From: Novosphingobium malaysiense
Lineage (GTDB): Bacteria > Pseudomonadota > Alphaproteobacteria > Sphingomonadales > Sphingomonadaceae
DNA length: 64,000 nucleotides
Direction of reading: 5' to 3'
Assembly: GCF_000802225.1 (NCBI RefSeq)
Contig: NZ_JTDI01000003.1
Location: 682,001 to 746,000, forward strand
A program made the position numbers and the translations under genes. Below the pieces are notes generated by a model. That model did no database searches. It saw nothing but the letters and a program-made list of their open reading frames with translations, and was not told the DNA's origin. This document shows, in pieces, positions 19,283-26,058 of this stretch; the stretch's first letter is position 1; each line of letters begins with the position of its first letter.

Positions 19283-21633
19283 GGCAGCTCGATGATTGCG
19301 CTGGTGCCCTTGCCCGGCTCGGATTCAAGCCGAAGCGTGCCACCGTGAGCCTCGATGAGCTGCCGAGCAAGCGGCAGCCCGAGTCCGCGGCGCCGCTCCA
19401 TTGTCCTGCCGTCGGCACTGACCTTCATGCCTTCCATGGCGCGCGCAAGGCTGCGGCCGTCCATGCCCCTGCCCTGATCCTTGACCAGGATGCGGATGCG
19501 ATCGGAATCGCCGATCTTGCGGCGCGAGACCTGCACGAGAATGCGCCCGCCGCTCTTGCTCGCGGCTATGGCGTTGTCGACGATATGGCCGATCGCCCTG
19601 GCCAGTCTGCGCCTGTCTGCCGAGACAACGCGCAGCAAGCCTTCTGCGCGCAGATCCATGCTCAGCCCGGCCTTCTCGAGCCGCGCTACCCTTTCTTCGG
19701 CTACCCCGCGCAGGAAAGGCATCACCTCGATGTCCTCCTTTTTGAGCGGAAGCATCCCGGCCTCGCTCTGCGACAAGTCGAGCAGGCTATCGATATGTTC
19801 TCCGAGTTGAGCGGACGCCTGCAGGATCGAGGCGACGTATTCCTTGCCGGATTCCGTCAGGTCTCCACCCAATCCGTGCTCGAGCATCTCGGCGTAGCCG
19901 CCGATCGAATTGAGCGGATTTCGCAACTCGTAGCTCATCGTCGCCAGGAAACGGGTCTTGATCGCGTCGGCCTCGATCAGCGCGGCATTGCTTTCGCGCA
20001 GCGCATCCTCGGCTTTCTGCGAGTCGGTGATGTCGAGCACGGCCAGCAACCCATTGCCGTCGGGCAACGGGACCCCGGCGAACTCTAGGATGCGGCCGTC
20101 GGCCAGAGCAATACGCCCACCCTTCTGGGCCCGATCGAGCGTTGCAGCGCGCACAACATTGCCCACGGTTTCGGCCTCGCCGGGACGCTTGAGGCGCGAT
20201 GCGATTTTCTTGAGCAGCGTTTCGACATGTGGGTGGGTATCGAGGAATTCGCTATCAAGACCCCAGTCAGCGGCGAACCGGCGGTTCCAAAGCTGCATGC
20301 GCCCGTCCGGCGCAAAGACCGCGATCGACTCGAACAGGCTGTCGAAGGTCGCGGTCCGAGTGCGCAAAAGTGTGTCGCGTATGGCAGAGAGCCGCAATTG
20401 CTCGGTGCGGTCCTCTACGATCAGCAGCAGACCACCGTCGGGAACGGGCTGGGCAACAATGCGCAGGTGGGTCCCGTCCGCCAGCGACCAGGCTTCCTCG
20501 TGGGTGTCGCCCGATGCAAACCAGGCCGCCTTTTCGCGCCGCCATGCGGGGAAGTCCCGCACTTCGGGAACGCGGCCGGCATCGCGCGCTGCATCAAGCA
20601 GGCGCTCGAAGGCCGGCGGGTCCTTCATGTCGCGGGAAGAGAGGCGGAAGAGCCGCTGGAAAGGCTGATTGGCAAAGGACAGGCGTTTCTTCGCATCGAA
20701 CTGGGCAACGCCCGCCGAAAGCTGGTCCAGCATGGCACGCTGTGCCTCGCGGAACGCGCGAAACGATCGGGACATTTCCTCCATGTCCTCGATGTCCACC
20801 GCATATCCGGCGATTCCGTCCTCTCCCAATGGCAGGTCGCTGACACGCAGGGCCCGGCGTTGTCCGCCGATCGTGGCGTGGACGATCCGTTCGACAGGTG
20901 CCCCTTGCGACAGCGCCTGTCGCGCGACCTGCGCCGGCGTCTTGCCATCGACAGTCTCGATAAGTTCGGTGCCGCTCGCGACCACCGCCTCGGCACTGCT
21001 CGAACCGACGGCGGTGACATAGGCGGAATTGACGAGCTGCAGTTCGCCGTCGCTGCGGCGAAACCACATCGGCATAGGTGCCGCTTCGATGAGAGAGACG
21101 AGCGCATGAAAATCGCCGCGGGCTCGAGCCGCCTCCTCGCGCAGGCGATTGAGTTCGCTTTCGCTGTCGCTGAAGTCGAATATCCACACCAGGGCGGCAC
21201 CGCCCGGGGACACTTGCGGATCGGCCAGATGACCGCGCAGCGCGAGACTGCGGGTAGAACCTTCCGGAGTGGCCACCATGCGAAAAGGCGCTGCTGTCTT
21301 CTGGCAGCGGCGCACCGCTTCGGTCAGTTCGTCGAGTTTGTTCTTCGGCAGGCCGCGGCCGTTGCCATCCAGCTCCGAGAGATATTGCGGCACGGCATCG
21401 AGCCCCAGCCATTGCGCCAAGCGCGGGCTGGCTTCGATACGTCCGTCTGACCGCACAAGCAGCGGCAATGCTGGCGATTCTTCCACCATCCGGGCCAGTC
21501 GCCGTGCGGAACGGAGCTGGTTTTCGGTACGCTGATACCGTGCCCGCGCTGACAAGACGGCCCAGGCCGCGACCAGGGTCCAGGCCCCCAGCAGCAGGCC
21601 GATCAGCAACGGCAGGAAACGGTTCAGCTCCAT
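19279..21633 (-). CDS. divL: DivL-type PAS histidine-kinase-like cell-cycle regulator with Tyr at the phosphoacceptor site
   Basis: 784 aa, close to the 769 aa of Caulobacter DivL. One N-terminal TM helix (residues 5-28), several PAS domains (about 45-150, 175-280, 300-410, 420-535), then a dimerisation helix and an ATPase domain. The H-box reads FLATMSYELRNPLNSI: residue 568, the phosphoacceptor position, is Tyr, not His. The ATPase part keeps N-box HIVDNAIAAS, G1 KDQGRGM and G2 RRGLGLPLARQLI. In Caulobacter DivL (Tyr550) acts as a non-canonical regulator of the CckA-ChpT-CtrA relay and binds DivK. That, plus its place at the head of tsaE-amgK-murU, supports the call. Confidence 0.9.
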   Translation of the reverse strand: MELNRFLPLLIGLLLGAWTLVAAWAVLSARARYQRTENQLRSARRLARMVEESPALPLLVRSDGRIEASPRLAQWLGLDAVPQYLSELDGNGRGLPKNKLDELTEAVRRCQKTAAPFRMVATPEGSTRSLALRGHLADPQVSPGGAALVWIFDFSDSESELNRLREEAARARGDFHALVSLIEAAPMPMWFRRSDGELQLVNSAYVTAVGSSSAEAVVASGTELIETVDGKTPAQVARQALSQGAPVERIVHATIGGQRRALRVSDLPLGEDGIAGYAVDIEDMEEMSRSFRAFREAQRAMLDQLSAGVAQFDAKKRLSFANQPFQRLFRLSSRDMKDPPAFERLLDAARDAGRVPEVRDFPAWRREKAAWFASGDTHEEAWSLADGTHLRIVAQPVPDGGLLLIVEDRTEQLRLSAIRDTLLRTRTATFDSLFESIAVFAPDGRMQLWNRRFAADWGLDSEFLDTHPHVETLLKKIASRLKRPGEAETVGNVVRAATLDRAQKGGRIALADGRILEFAGVPLPDGNGLLAVLDITDSQKAEDALRESNAALIEADAIKTRFLATMSYELRNPLNSIGGYAEMLEHGLGGDLTESGKEYVASILQASAQLGEHIDSLLDLSQSEAGMLPLKKEDIEVMPFLRGVAEERVARLEKAGLSMDLRAEGLLRVVSADRRRLARAIGHIVDNAIAASKSGGRILVQVSRRKIGDSDRIRILVKDQGRGMDGRSLARAMEGMKVSADGRTMERRRGLGLPLARQLIEAHGGTLRLESEPGKGTSAIIELP

Positions 21634-21671
21634 CGCTTCCGGCTATGGTGCCGCAAACGCTTCATGACAAT

Positions 21672-21703
21672 GGGGGGAGAGCGCCGTGCGGGCGCAATCC
21701 CCC
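21672..21703 (-). terminator. hairpin between ahcY and divL
   Basis: GGGGGA pairs with TCCCCC and an inner GCGCC pairs with GGCGC, separated by a 2x2 internal loop, with a 5-nt terminal loop. It lies 12 nt after the ahcY stop. There is no T-run, so termination is only partial or rho-assisted if it works at all; divL may still receive ahcY read-through. Confidence 0.4.
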
Positions 21704-21714
21704 GATCTGTCGGA

Positions 21715-23136
21715 TCAGTAACGGTAGTGGTCGGGCTTGAACGGACCCGCCTGTGGCACGCCGATATACTTGGCCTGCTTTTCGGAAAGCTTGGTGAGTT
21801 TCACGCCCAACTTGTCGAGATGCAGCGCCGCCACCTTCTCGTCGAGATGCTTGGGCAGCACGTATACGCGGTTCTCGTAATCGTCGGACTTCGTGAACAG
21901 TTCGATCTGGGCCAGCGTTTGATTGGTGAAGCTGGCGGACATCACGAAGCTCGGATGGCCAGTGGCGCACCCCAGGTTCACCAGACGTCCCTTGGCCAGA
22001 ATGATGATCTGCTTGCCGTCCGGGAAGGTAACGAGGTCGGTACCCGGCTTGATTTCCTTCCACTCGTAGTTGTCGAGCGCGGAAATCTGGATCTCGGAAT
22101 CGAAATGGCCGATGTTGCAGACAATCGCCTTGTCCTTCATCTGCTCCATGTGGTCGCCACTGATGACGGCCTCGTTGCCGGTGGCGGTCACGAAGATGTC
22201 GCAGCGCTTCACCGCCTCCTCCATCGTGACCACTTCATAGCCTTCCATGGCCGCCTGCAGCGCGCAGATCGGATCGATCTCGGTGACCATCACGCGGGCC
22301 CCACCGTTGCGCAGCGAAGCAGCCGACCCCTTGCCGACGTCACCGAAGCCGGCGACGCAGGCCACCTTGCCGGCGAGCATGACGTCGGTCGCACGGCGAA
22401 CGGCGTCGACCAGCGATTCACGGCAACCGTAGAGGTTGTCGAACTTCGACTTGGTCACCGAATCGTTCACATTGATGGCGGGGAACGGCAGCTTGCCGTC
22501 CTTGGCGAGGTGGTAGAGGCGATGAACGCCGGTGGTGGTCTCTTCCGAAACACCCTTGATCGCGTTGACCGAGCGCGAGAGGTAACCGGGCTTTGCCTTC
22601 AGGAAAGCCTTGAGCGCGCGGCAGAACTCGATCTCCTCGGCATTGGAGGGTTCGAAAAGCTCTTCACCCGCTTCGACGCGTGCGCCCCACAGAGCGAACA
22701 TCGTGGCGTCCCCGCCATCGTCGAGGATCATGTTGGCGGTAAGGTCGGGGCTCCCTTCCGAAGACCAGTCGAAGATCCTGCCGACGTAGTCCCAATAGTC
22801 GGCAAGGCTTTCGCCCTTGATCGCATAGACGGGAATGCCCCGGGCAGCGATGGCGGCGGCGGCATGGTCTTGAGTGGAAAAGATGTTGCAGGTCGCCCAG
22901 CGCACTTCCGCACCCAGAGCCACGAGCGTCTCGATCAGGACCGCGGTCTGGATCGTCATGTGCAACGAACCGGTGATGCGCGCGCCTTTGAGTGGCTGCG
23001 CGTCACCGAATTCCTCCCGCAGGGCCATCAGGCCCGGCATCTCGGTTTCGGCAATGGCGATCTCGTCGCGGCCATATTCGGCAAGCGAGATATCGGCGAT
23101 GGCATAGTCTTGTGCGTCGATCTTGGCAGTGGCCAC
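21715..23136 (-). CDS. ahcY: S-adenosylhomocysteinase
   Basis: 473 aa NAD-dependent enzyme that splits S-adenosylhomocysteine into homocysteine and adenosine, relieving product inhibition of SAM methyltransferases. The NAD-binding loop [14 protein letters not shown], the substrate-binding DDGGDAT, the Lys/Asp region [16 protein letters not shown] and the C-terminal KPDHYRY tail are intact. The start is GTG with AGGAG 10 nt upstream. The upstream 185 nt contain a leader with a possible pseudoknot, a 20-bp palindrome and a hairpin (separate entries), pointing to regulated expression. Confidence 0.97.
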   Translation of the reverse strand: MATAKIDAQDYAIADISLAEYGRDEIAIAETEMPGLMALREEFGDAQPLKGARITGSLHMTIQTAVLIETLVALGAEVRWATCNIFSTQDHAAAAIAARGIPVYAIKGESLADYWDYVGRIFDWSSEGSPDLTANMILDDGGDATMFALWGARVEAGEELFEPSNAEEIEFCRALKAFLKAKPGYLSRSVNAIKGVSEETTTGVHRLYHLAKDGKLPFPAINVNDSVTKSKFDNLYGCRESLVDAVRRATDVMLAGKVACVAGFGDVGKGSAASLRNGGARVMVTEIDPICALQAAMEGYEVVTMEEAVKRCDIFVTATGNEAVISGDHMEQMKDKAIVCNIGHFDSEIQISALDNYEWKEIKPGTDLVTFPDGKQIIILAKGRLVNLGCATGHPSFVMSASFTNQTLAQIELFTKSDDYENRVYVLPKHLDEKVAALHLDKLGVKLTKLSEKQAKYIGVPQAGPFKPDHYRY

Positions 23137-23165
23137 GGGCGCGAACTCCTGGGTAGCTTAAGGAA

Positions 23166-23244
23166 CGGTGCCGAGCCCTCGCACATCATGCGTCCAGCGG
23201 CACCGGCAATGGGCGATCCCTACCCATTCCGCCGGGCGGACGCA
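23166..23244 (-). promoter_or_regulatory. candidate structured leader RNA of ahcY (pseudoknot-forming)
   Basis: On the transcript strand four arms occur in the order A, B, A', B'. A (23244-23238) TGCGTCC pairs with A' (23195-23189) GGACGCA; B (23205-23198) CGGTGCCG pairs with B' (23173-23166) CGGCACCG. That interleaving is an H-type pseudoknot. The A-B loop holds a further 6-bp hairpin (AATGGG/CCCATT, plus positions 23208-23213 and 23223-23228) that can extend by CCGGC/GCCGG, in which case it competes with stem B. B' ends 29 nt before the GTG start, just before the ribosome site. It does not match the SAH riboswitch consensus as I know it. Chance pairing in GC-rich DNA is possible. Confidence 0.4.
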
Positions 23245-23245
23245 A

Positions 23246-23265
23246 ATATAAAGATATCTTTATAT
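23246..23265 (-). promoter_or_regulatory. perfect 20-bp palindrome upstream of ahcY, probable operator
   Basis: ATATAAAGATATCTTTATAT is self-complementary over all 20 bases and stands out as AT-rich in GC-rich surroundings, 110 nt before the ahcY start. Symmetry of this kind fits a dimeric winged-helix repressor. From memory, ArsR-family SAM-cycle regulators (SahR) bind AT-rich palindromes of this style before ahcY; the regulator gene is not in this window. It touches the hairpin at 23264-23301. Confidence 0.65.
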
Positions 23266-23301
23266 CATCGCGGGAGGGTACCCCTACTCTCCCGCGATGA
23301 T
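23264..23301. terminator. long hairpin between the 23323 gene and ahcY
   Basis: ATCATCGCGGGAG (23264-23276) pairs perfectly with CTCCCGCGATGAT (23289-23301); four more plus-strand pairs including one G-U close a CCCC loop. It begins 21 nt after the stop of the secreted protein gene (minus strand) and probably ends that transcript. There is no long T-run on either side. Confidence 0.6.
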
Positions 23302-23322
23302 GATCATCGCATCAGGGATTGG

Positions 23323-23790
23323 TCATTGTCCGGCAAGCGCCAGGAGCGGCCTCGGGTGTGCATCCAGCAGCTGATCCGCGGCTTTCACCAGCGTTTCGTG
23401 CCCTTCGACCTTGGCAAGGTTCTTCGTGGCCTGACGCAGCTGCGCGCAGCTCAACCAGGGGTGTCCGGCACCGTACTGGTTGGCGATCGTGACGCTGATG
23501 CGATCAAGCGCACGGTCGGCGCCTCTCGTGCCGTTACGCCCTGTCAATTCGATCCGCAGATCCCGGTTCGCCGCATTGAGTTCGCCGAGGTGATTGCGAG
23601 TGAACGCACCGTAATCGACTCTGAAGTCATCCGACGTGGTCCTGCAGCGCAAACTGGTGACCATCAGCATGATGTCGAGCCGCCGCAAAATTTCGGCCTC
23701 GCTTCTTCCCGCGGACGCAGCAGCAGGCTGAGCCACGCCCATCGCCAGCGCCAAAACCGCCATCACGCACAAAGATGGACGGGCTGACAT
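23323..23790 (-). CDS. secreted protein of unknown function
   Basis: 155 aa from the ATG at 23790, which is preceded by GGAGG at 9 nt and starts a signal peptide (LCVMAVLALAMGVAQPAAASA). The mature chain is about 130 aa and mostly helical: EAEILRRLDIMLMVTSLRC, then RTTSDDFRVDYGAF, NRDLRIEL and SVTIANQYGAGHPWLSCAQL. Two Cys are separated by about 75 residues and could form a disulfide in the periplasm. It lies directly upstream of ahcY but a hairpin separates them. Longer starts at 23889 or 23862 would hide the signal peptide. No family is recognised. Confidence 0.72.
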   Translation of the reverse strand: MSARPSLCVMAVLALAMGVAQPAAASAGRSEAEILRRLDIMLMVTSLRCRTTSDDFRVDYGAFTRNHLGELNAANRDLRIELTGRNGTRGADRALDRISVTIANQYGAGHPWLSCAQLRQATKNLAKVEGHETLVKAADQLLDAHPRPLLALAGQ

Positions 23791-23994
23791 CCGCTGTCGC
23801 CTCCGCCGTCCGATCCCGCCCCGGCCGGCAGCACCGTTTACGAAGTGTTCAATAGTACCCATTTTAAGTCTCCCCCGCACATTGCTCATGCGGCGAGGGA
23901 AGTATCCGGCGTCGCGCCTAACCGGCCTTCACAGCTTGCTGTTAATGGCTGTCGTCAATGGGTGGCGTTAACCGTGATTCACCATACGGGGACG

Positions 23995-24022
23995 TTGTTC
24001 TGAGCAGACTGCTCCCTATATC
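23995..24022 (+). promoter_or_regulatory. possible sigma-70-like promoter of the peroxiredoxin gene
   Basis: TTGTTC (23995-24000), a 16-nt spacer and TATATC (24017-24022) lie about 42 nt before the ATG. The spacer contains the inverted repeat GAGCAG-A-CTGCTC (24002-24014), a possible operator. Weak evidence. Confidence 0.3.
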
Positions 24023-24063
24023 TCCCCGGATTGCGACTCACTTGCAGAAAAAGGATGCATTCC

Positions 24064-24543
24064 ATGACAATCGCCGTTGGAGACAAGCTGCCTGACGTGA
24101 AGCTGATGAAGGCTGGAGAGAGCGGTCCCGAGCCCGTGCAGACTGCCGATTACTTCGCCGGCAAGAAGGTTGCCCTTTTTTCGGTTCCGGGCGCGTTTAC
24201 GCCGACCTGCTCTGCCAAGCACCTGCCCGGCTTTGTCGACAAGGCCGGCGATCTCAAGGCCAAGGGCATCGACGAAATCGCCTGCACCGCTGTCAATGAC
24301 GCATTCGTCATGGGTGCGTGGGGCAAGGCCTCTGGCTCGTCCGACATTACCATGCTGGCGGACGGGAACGCAGATTTTGCCAAAGCTGTCGATCTGGTGA
24401 TGGACGGTTCCGGCTTCGGCATGGGCACGCGCGGCCAACGCTTCTCGATGGTGGTAAACGACGGAGTGGTCGAACAGCTTAACGTCGAAGAGCCGGGCAC
24501 CTTCGAGGTGAGTTCGGCGGAGCACATGCTGAACCAGCTCTGA
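24064..24543 (+). CDS. peroxiredoxin of the Prx5 type
   Basis: 159 aa thiol peroxidase reducing H2O2 and organic peroxides in the cytosol. The peroxidatic Cys is C49 in PGAFTPTCSAKHLPGF; a second Cys in DEIACTAVND (about residue 78) might act as resolving Cys. RGQRFSMVV supplies the conserved Arg. The start at 24064 has AAGGA at 8 nt spacing; an ATG three codons earlier is less well placed. A strong terminator follows 22 nt after the stop, so the gene is monocistronic. Reduction probably uses glutathione/glutaredoxin or thioredoxin. Confidence 0.94.
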   Translation: MTIAVGDKLPDVKLMKAGESGPEPVQTADYFAGKKVALFSVPGAFTPTCSAKHLPGFVDKAGDLKAKGIDEIACTAVNDAFVMGAWGKASGSSDITMLADGNADFAKAVDLVMDGSGFGMGTRGQRFSMVVNDGVVEQLNVEEPGTFEVSSAEHMLNQL

Positions 24544-24565
24544 CGCGCATACGACGGATTCGCCG

Positions 24566-24606
24566 AAAGGGCGGTCTTCCAAAGCGGGAGGCCGCCCTTC
24601 GTTTTG
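24566..24606 (+). terminator. rho-independent terminator after the peroxiredoxin gene
   Basis: AAGGGCGG pairs with CCGCCCTT, extended inward by TCTTCC/GGGAGG (two G-U pairs), with a 5-nt loop, then CGTTTTG. Confidence 0.85.
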
Positions 24607-24694
24607 CAGGTGTATCGGGGGGGCGGTGGCCTCCCGGACCGTCTTGCCCCCCTGCCCCGCCCAAGATAGCTTCTTCGCAAAGCAAGGAGTTTTC

Positions 24695-25375
24695 ATGGCA
24701 CGTTCGGTAATTGTAACGGGTGGTTTCGGAGTCCTGGGTCAGGCCGTGGCAGAAAAGTTCGCCGCTGCGGGCGACAAAGTGGCCCGCATCGATTTTGCCC
24801 CTGAAGCAAAAACATCCATCGCCGGCGCACTGGACATCGGCGGCGTTGATCTGACCAACGAAGACGCGACCAATGCCGCTCTCGAGAAGGTTGTCTCGAC
24901 CCACGGCGGCATTGATGTTCTGGTCAACATTGCCGGCGGCTTCACCTGGGAAACCCTCGAAGACGGCTCGGTCAGCGAATGGGCGCGCATGCACTCGATG
25001 AATCTCATGACCGCCGCCACGATCACCAAGGCATCGCTGGGGGAACTGAAAAAATCGAAAGCCGGGCGTATTGTCAACATCGGCGCAGGCGCTGCCGTGA
25101 AGGCGGGAATGGGCATGGGCGCCTATGCCGCATCCAAGTCCGGCGTGCATCGGCTGACCGAGGCCTTGGCGGACGAGTTGGCGGGGACCAGCGTGACCGT
25201 CAACGCCGTACTGCCGACTATCATCGACACGCCAACCAATCGCGCCGACATGCCCGATGCCGATTTCTCGCAGTGGACGAAGCCGGACGCGATCGCAGAC
25301 GTCATCGCCTTCCTCGCTTCGAACGAAGCGCGGGCCGTCACCGGGGCCCTGGTGCCGGTTCCTCGCGGAGGGTAA
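24695..25375 (+). CDS. short-chain dehydrogenase/reductase
   Basis: 226 aa NAD(P)-dependent Rossmann enzyme. The nucleotide-binding GGFGVLG is near residue 9, DVLVNIAGG matches the NNAG motif, and the catalytic triad region gives GAGAAVKAGMGMGAYAASKS, where Tyr-x3-Lys is clear (YAASK) while the usual Ser is replaced by Gly/Ala around GAGAAV. That replacement makes classical oxidoreductase activity uncertain. Start: AAGGAG 6 nt upstream of ATG. It is followed by a strong terminator and so is transcribed alone. Confidence 0.88.
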   Translation: MARSVIVTGGFGVLGQAVAEKFAAAGDKVARIDFAPEAKTSIAGALDIGGVDLTNEDATNAALEKVVSTHGGIDVLVNIAGGFTWETLEDGSVSEWARMHSMNLMTAATITKASLGELKKSKAGRIVNIGAGAAVKAGMGMGAYAASKSGVHRLTEALADELAGTSVTVNAVLPTIIDTPTNRADMPDADFSQWTKPDAIADVIAFLASNEARAVTGALVPVPRGG

Positions 25376-25419
25376 GAGCCCCATCTGCGTTCGGATTGCC
25401 GGGCGCGACCGTTAAGGAG

Positions 25420-25448
25420 ACGCCGGGGCCAAGCCCCGGCGTTCTTTT
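25420..25448 (+). terminator. rho-independent terminator after the SDR gene
   Basis: ACGCCGGGG and CCCCGGCGT pair over 9 bp around CCAAG, followed by TCTTTTTT. It lies between the convergent SDR and folE genes and serves mainly the plus strand. Confidence 0.9.
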
Positions 25449-25449
25449 T

Positions 25450-26058
25450 TCAGTAGCCCATGAGGCTCAGCACTTCCTTGCGCGAGCGATCGTCCTCCAG
25501 GAAGGTCCCCATCATCCGGCTCGTTATCATGCCTACCCCGGGGGTACGCACGCCGCGCGCGGTCATGCAGGCGTGGCTGGCTTCGATCACGACAGCTACG
25601 CCGTGCGGCTGCAGATTGTCCCAGATACACTGGGCGACTTCGGCCGTCAGCCTTTCCTGAATCTGCAGGCGACGGGCAAACCCGTGCAGGACGCGTGCAA
25701 GCTTTGAAATTCCGACCACGTGGTCACGCGGAAGATAGGCGATTGCTGCCTTGCCGATAATCGGCGCCATGTGATGTTCGCAGTGTGACTGGAACGGAAT
25801 GTCCTTGAGCAGGACAACCTCATCGTAACCGCCCACTTCCTCGAAGATGCGGGACAAGTGAATCGATGGGTCCTGCTGATAGCCCTGACAATATTCGAGC
25901 CATGCCCTCGCCACGCGCTTTGGCGTGTCCTGGAGGCCTTCGCGTGTCGGGTCATCCCCCGCCCAGCGGATCAGCGTGCGGATCGCTTCCTGCACATCAT
26001 CCGGGACGTCCGGTTTGCCGAGCGGATTGTCTTCGTCCGGGCCGACCAGGCTGCTCAT
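25450..26058 (-). CDS. folE: GTP cyclohydrolase I
   Basis: 202 aa; it converts GTP to 7,8-dihydroneopterin triphosphate, the first step of folate synthesis. The zinc ligands are in FQSHCEHHMAP (Cys, His) and SHACMTARGV (Cys); the substrate site is in VVGISKLARVLHGFARRLQ. Length and motifs match the type IA enzyme. The start overlaps the phospholipase-D-like gene's stop by 4 nt (ATGA), so the two form an operon although no shared pathway is obvious. Confidence 0.97.
   Translation of the reverse strand: MSSLVGPDEDNPLGKPDVPDDVQEAIRTLIRWAGDDPTREGLQDTPKRVARAWLEYCQGYQQDPSIHLSRIFEEVGGYDEVVLLKDIPFQSHCEHHMAPIIGKAAIAYLPRDHVVGISKLARVLHGFARRLQIQERLTAEVAQCIWDNLQPHGVAVVIEASHACMTARGVRTPGVGMITSRMMGTFLEDDRSRKEVLSLMGY

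Noticed and set aside
23137..23322. Canonical SAH riboswitch before ahcY
   Set aside because: The conserved core and stem order of the known SAH motif (pseudoknot arm directly after the first P1 strand) are not seen; only a different pseudoknot-like pattern is present.
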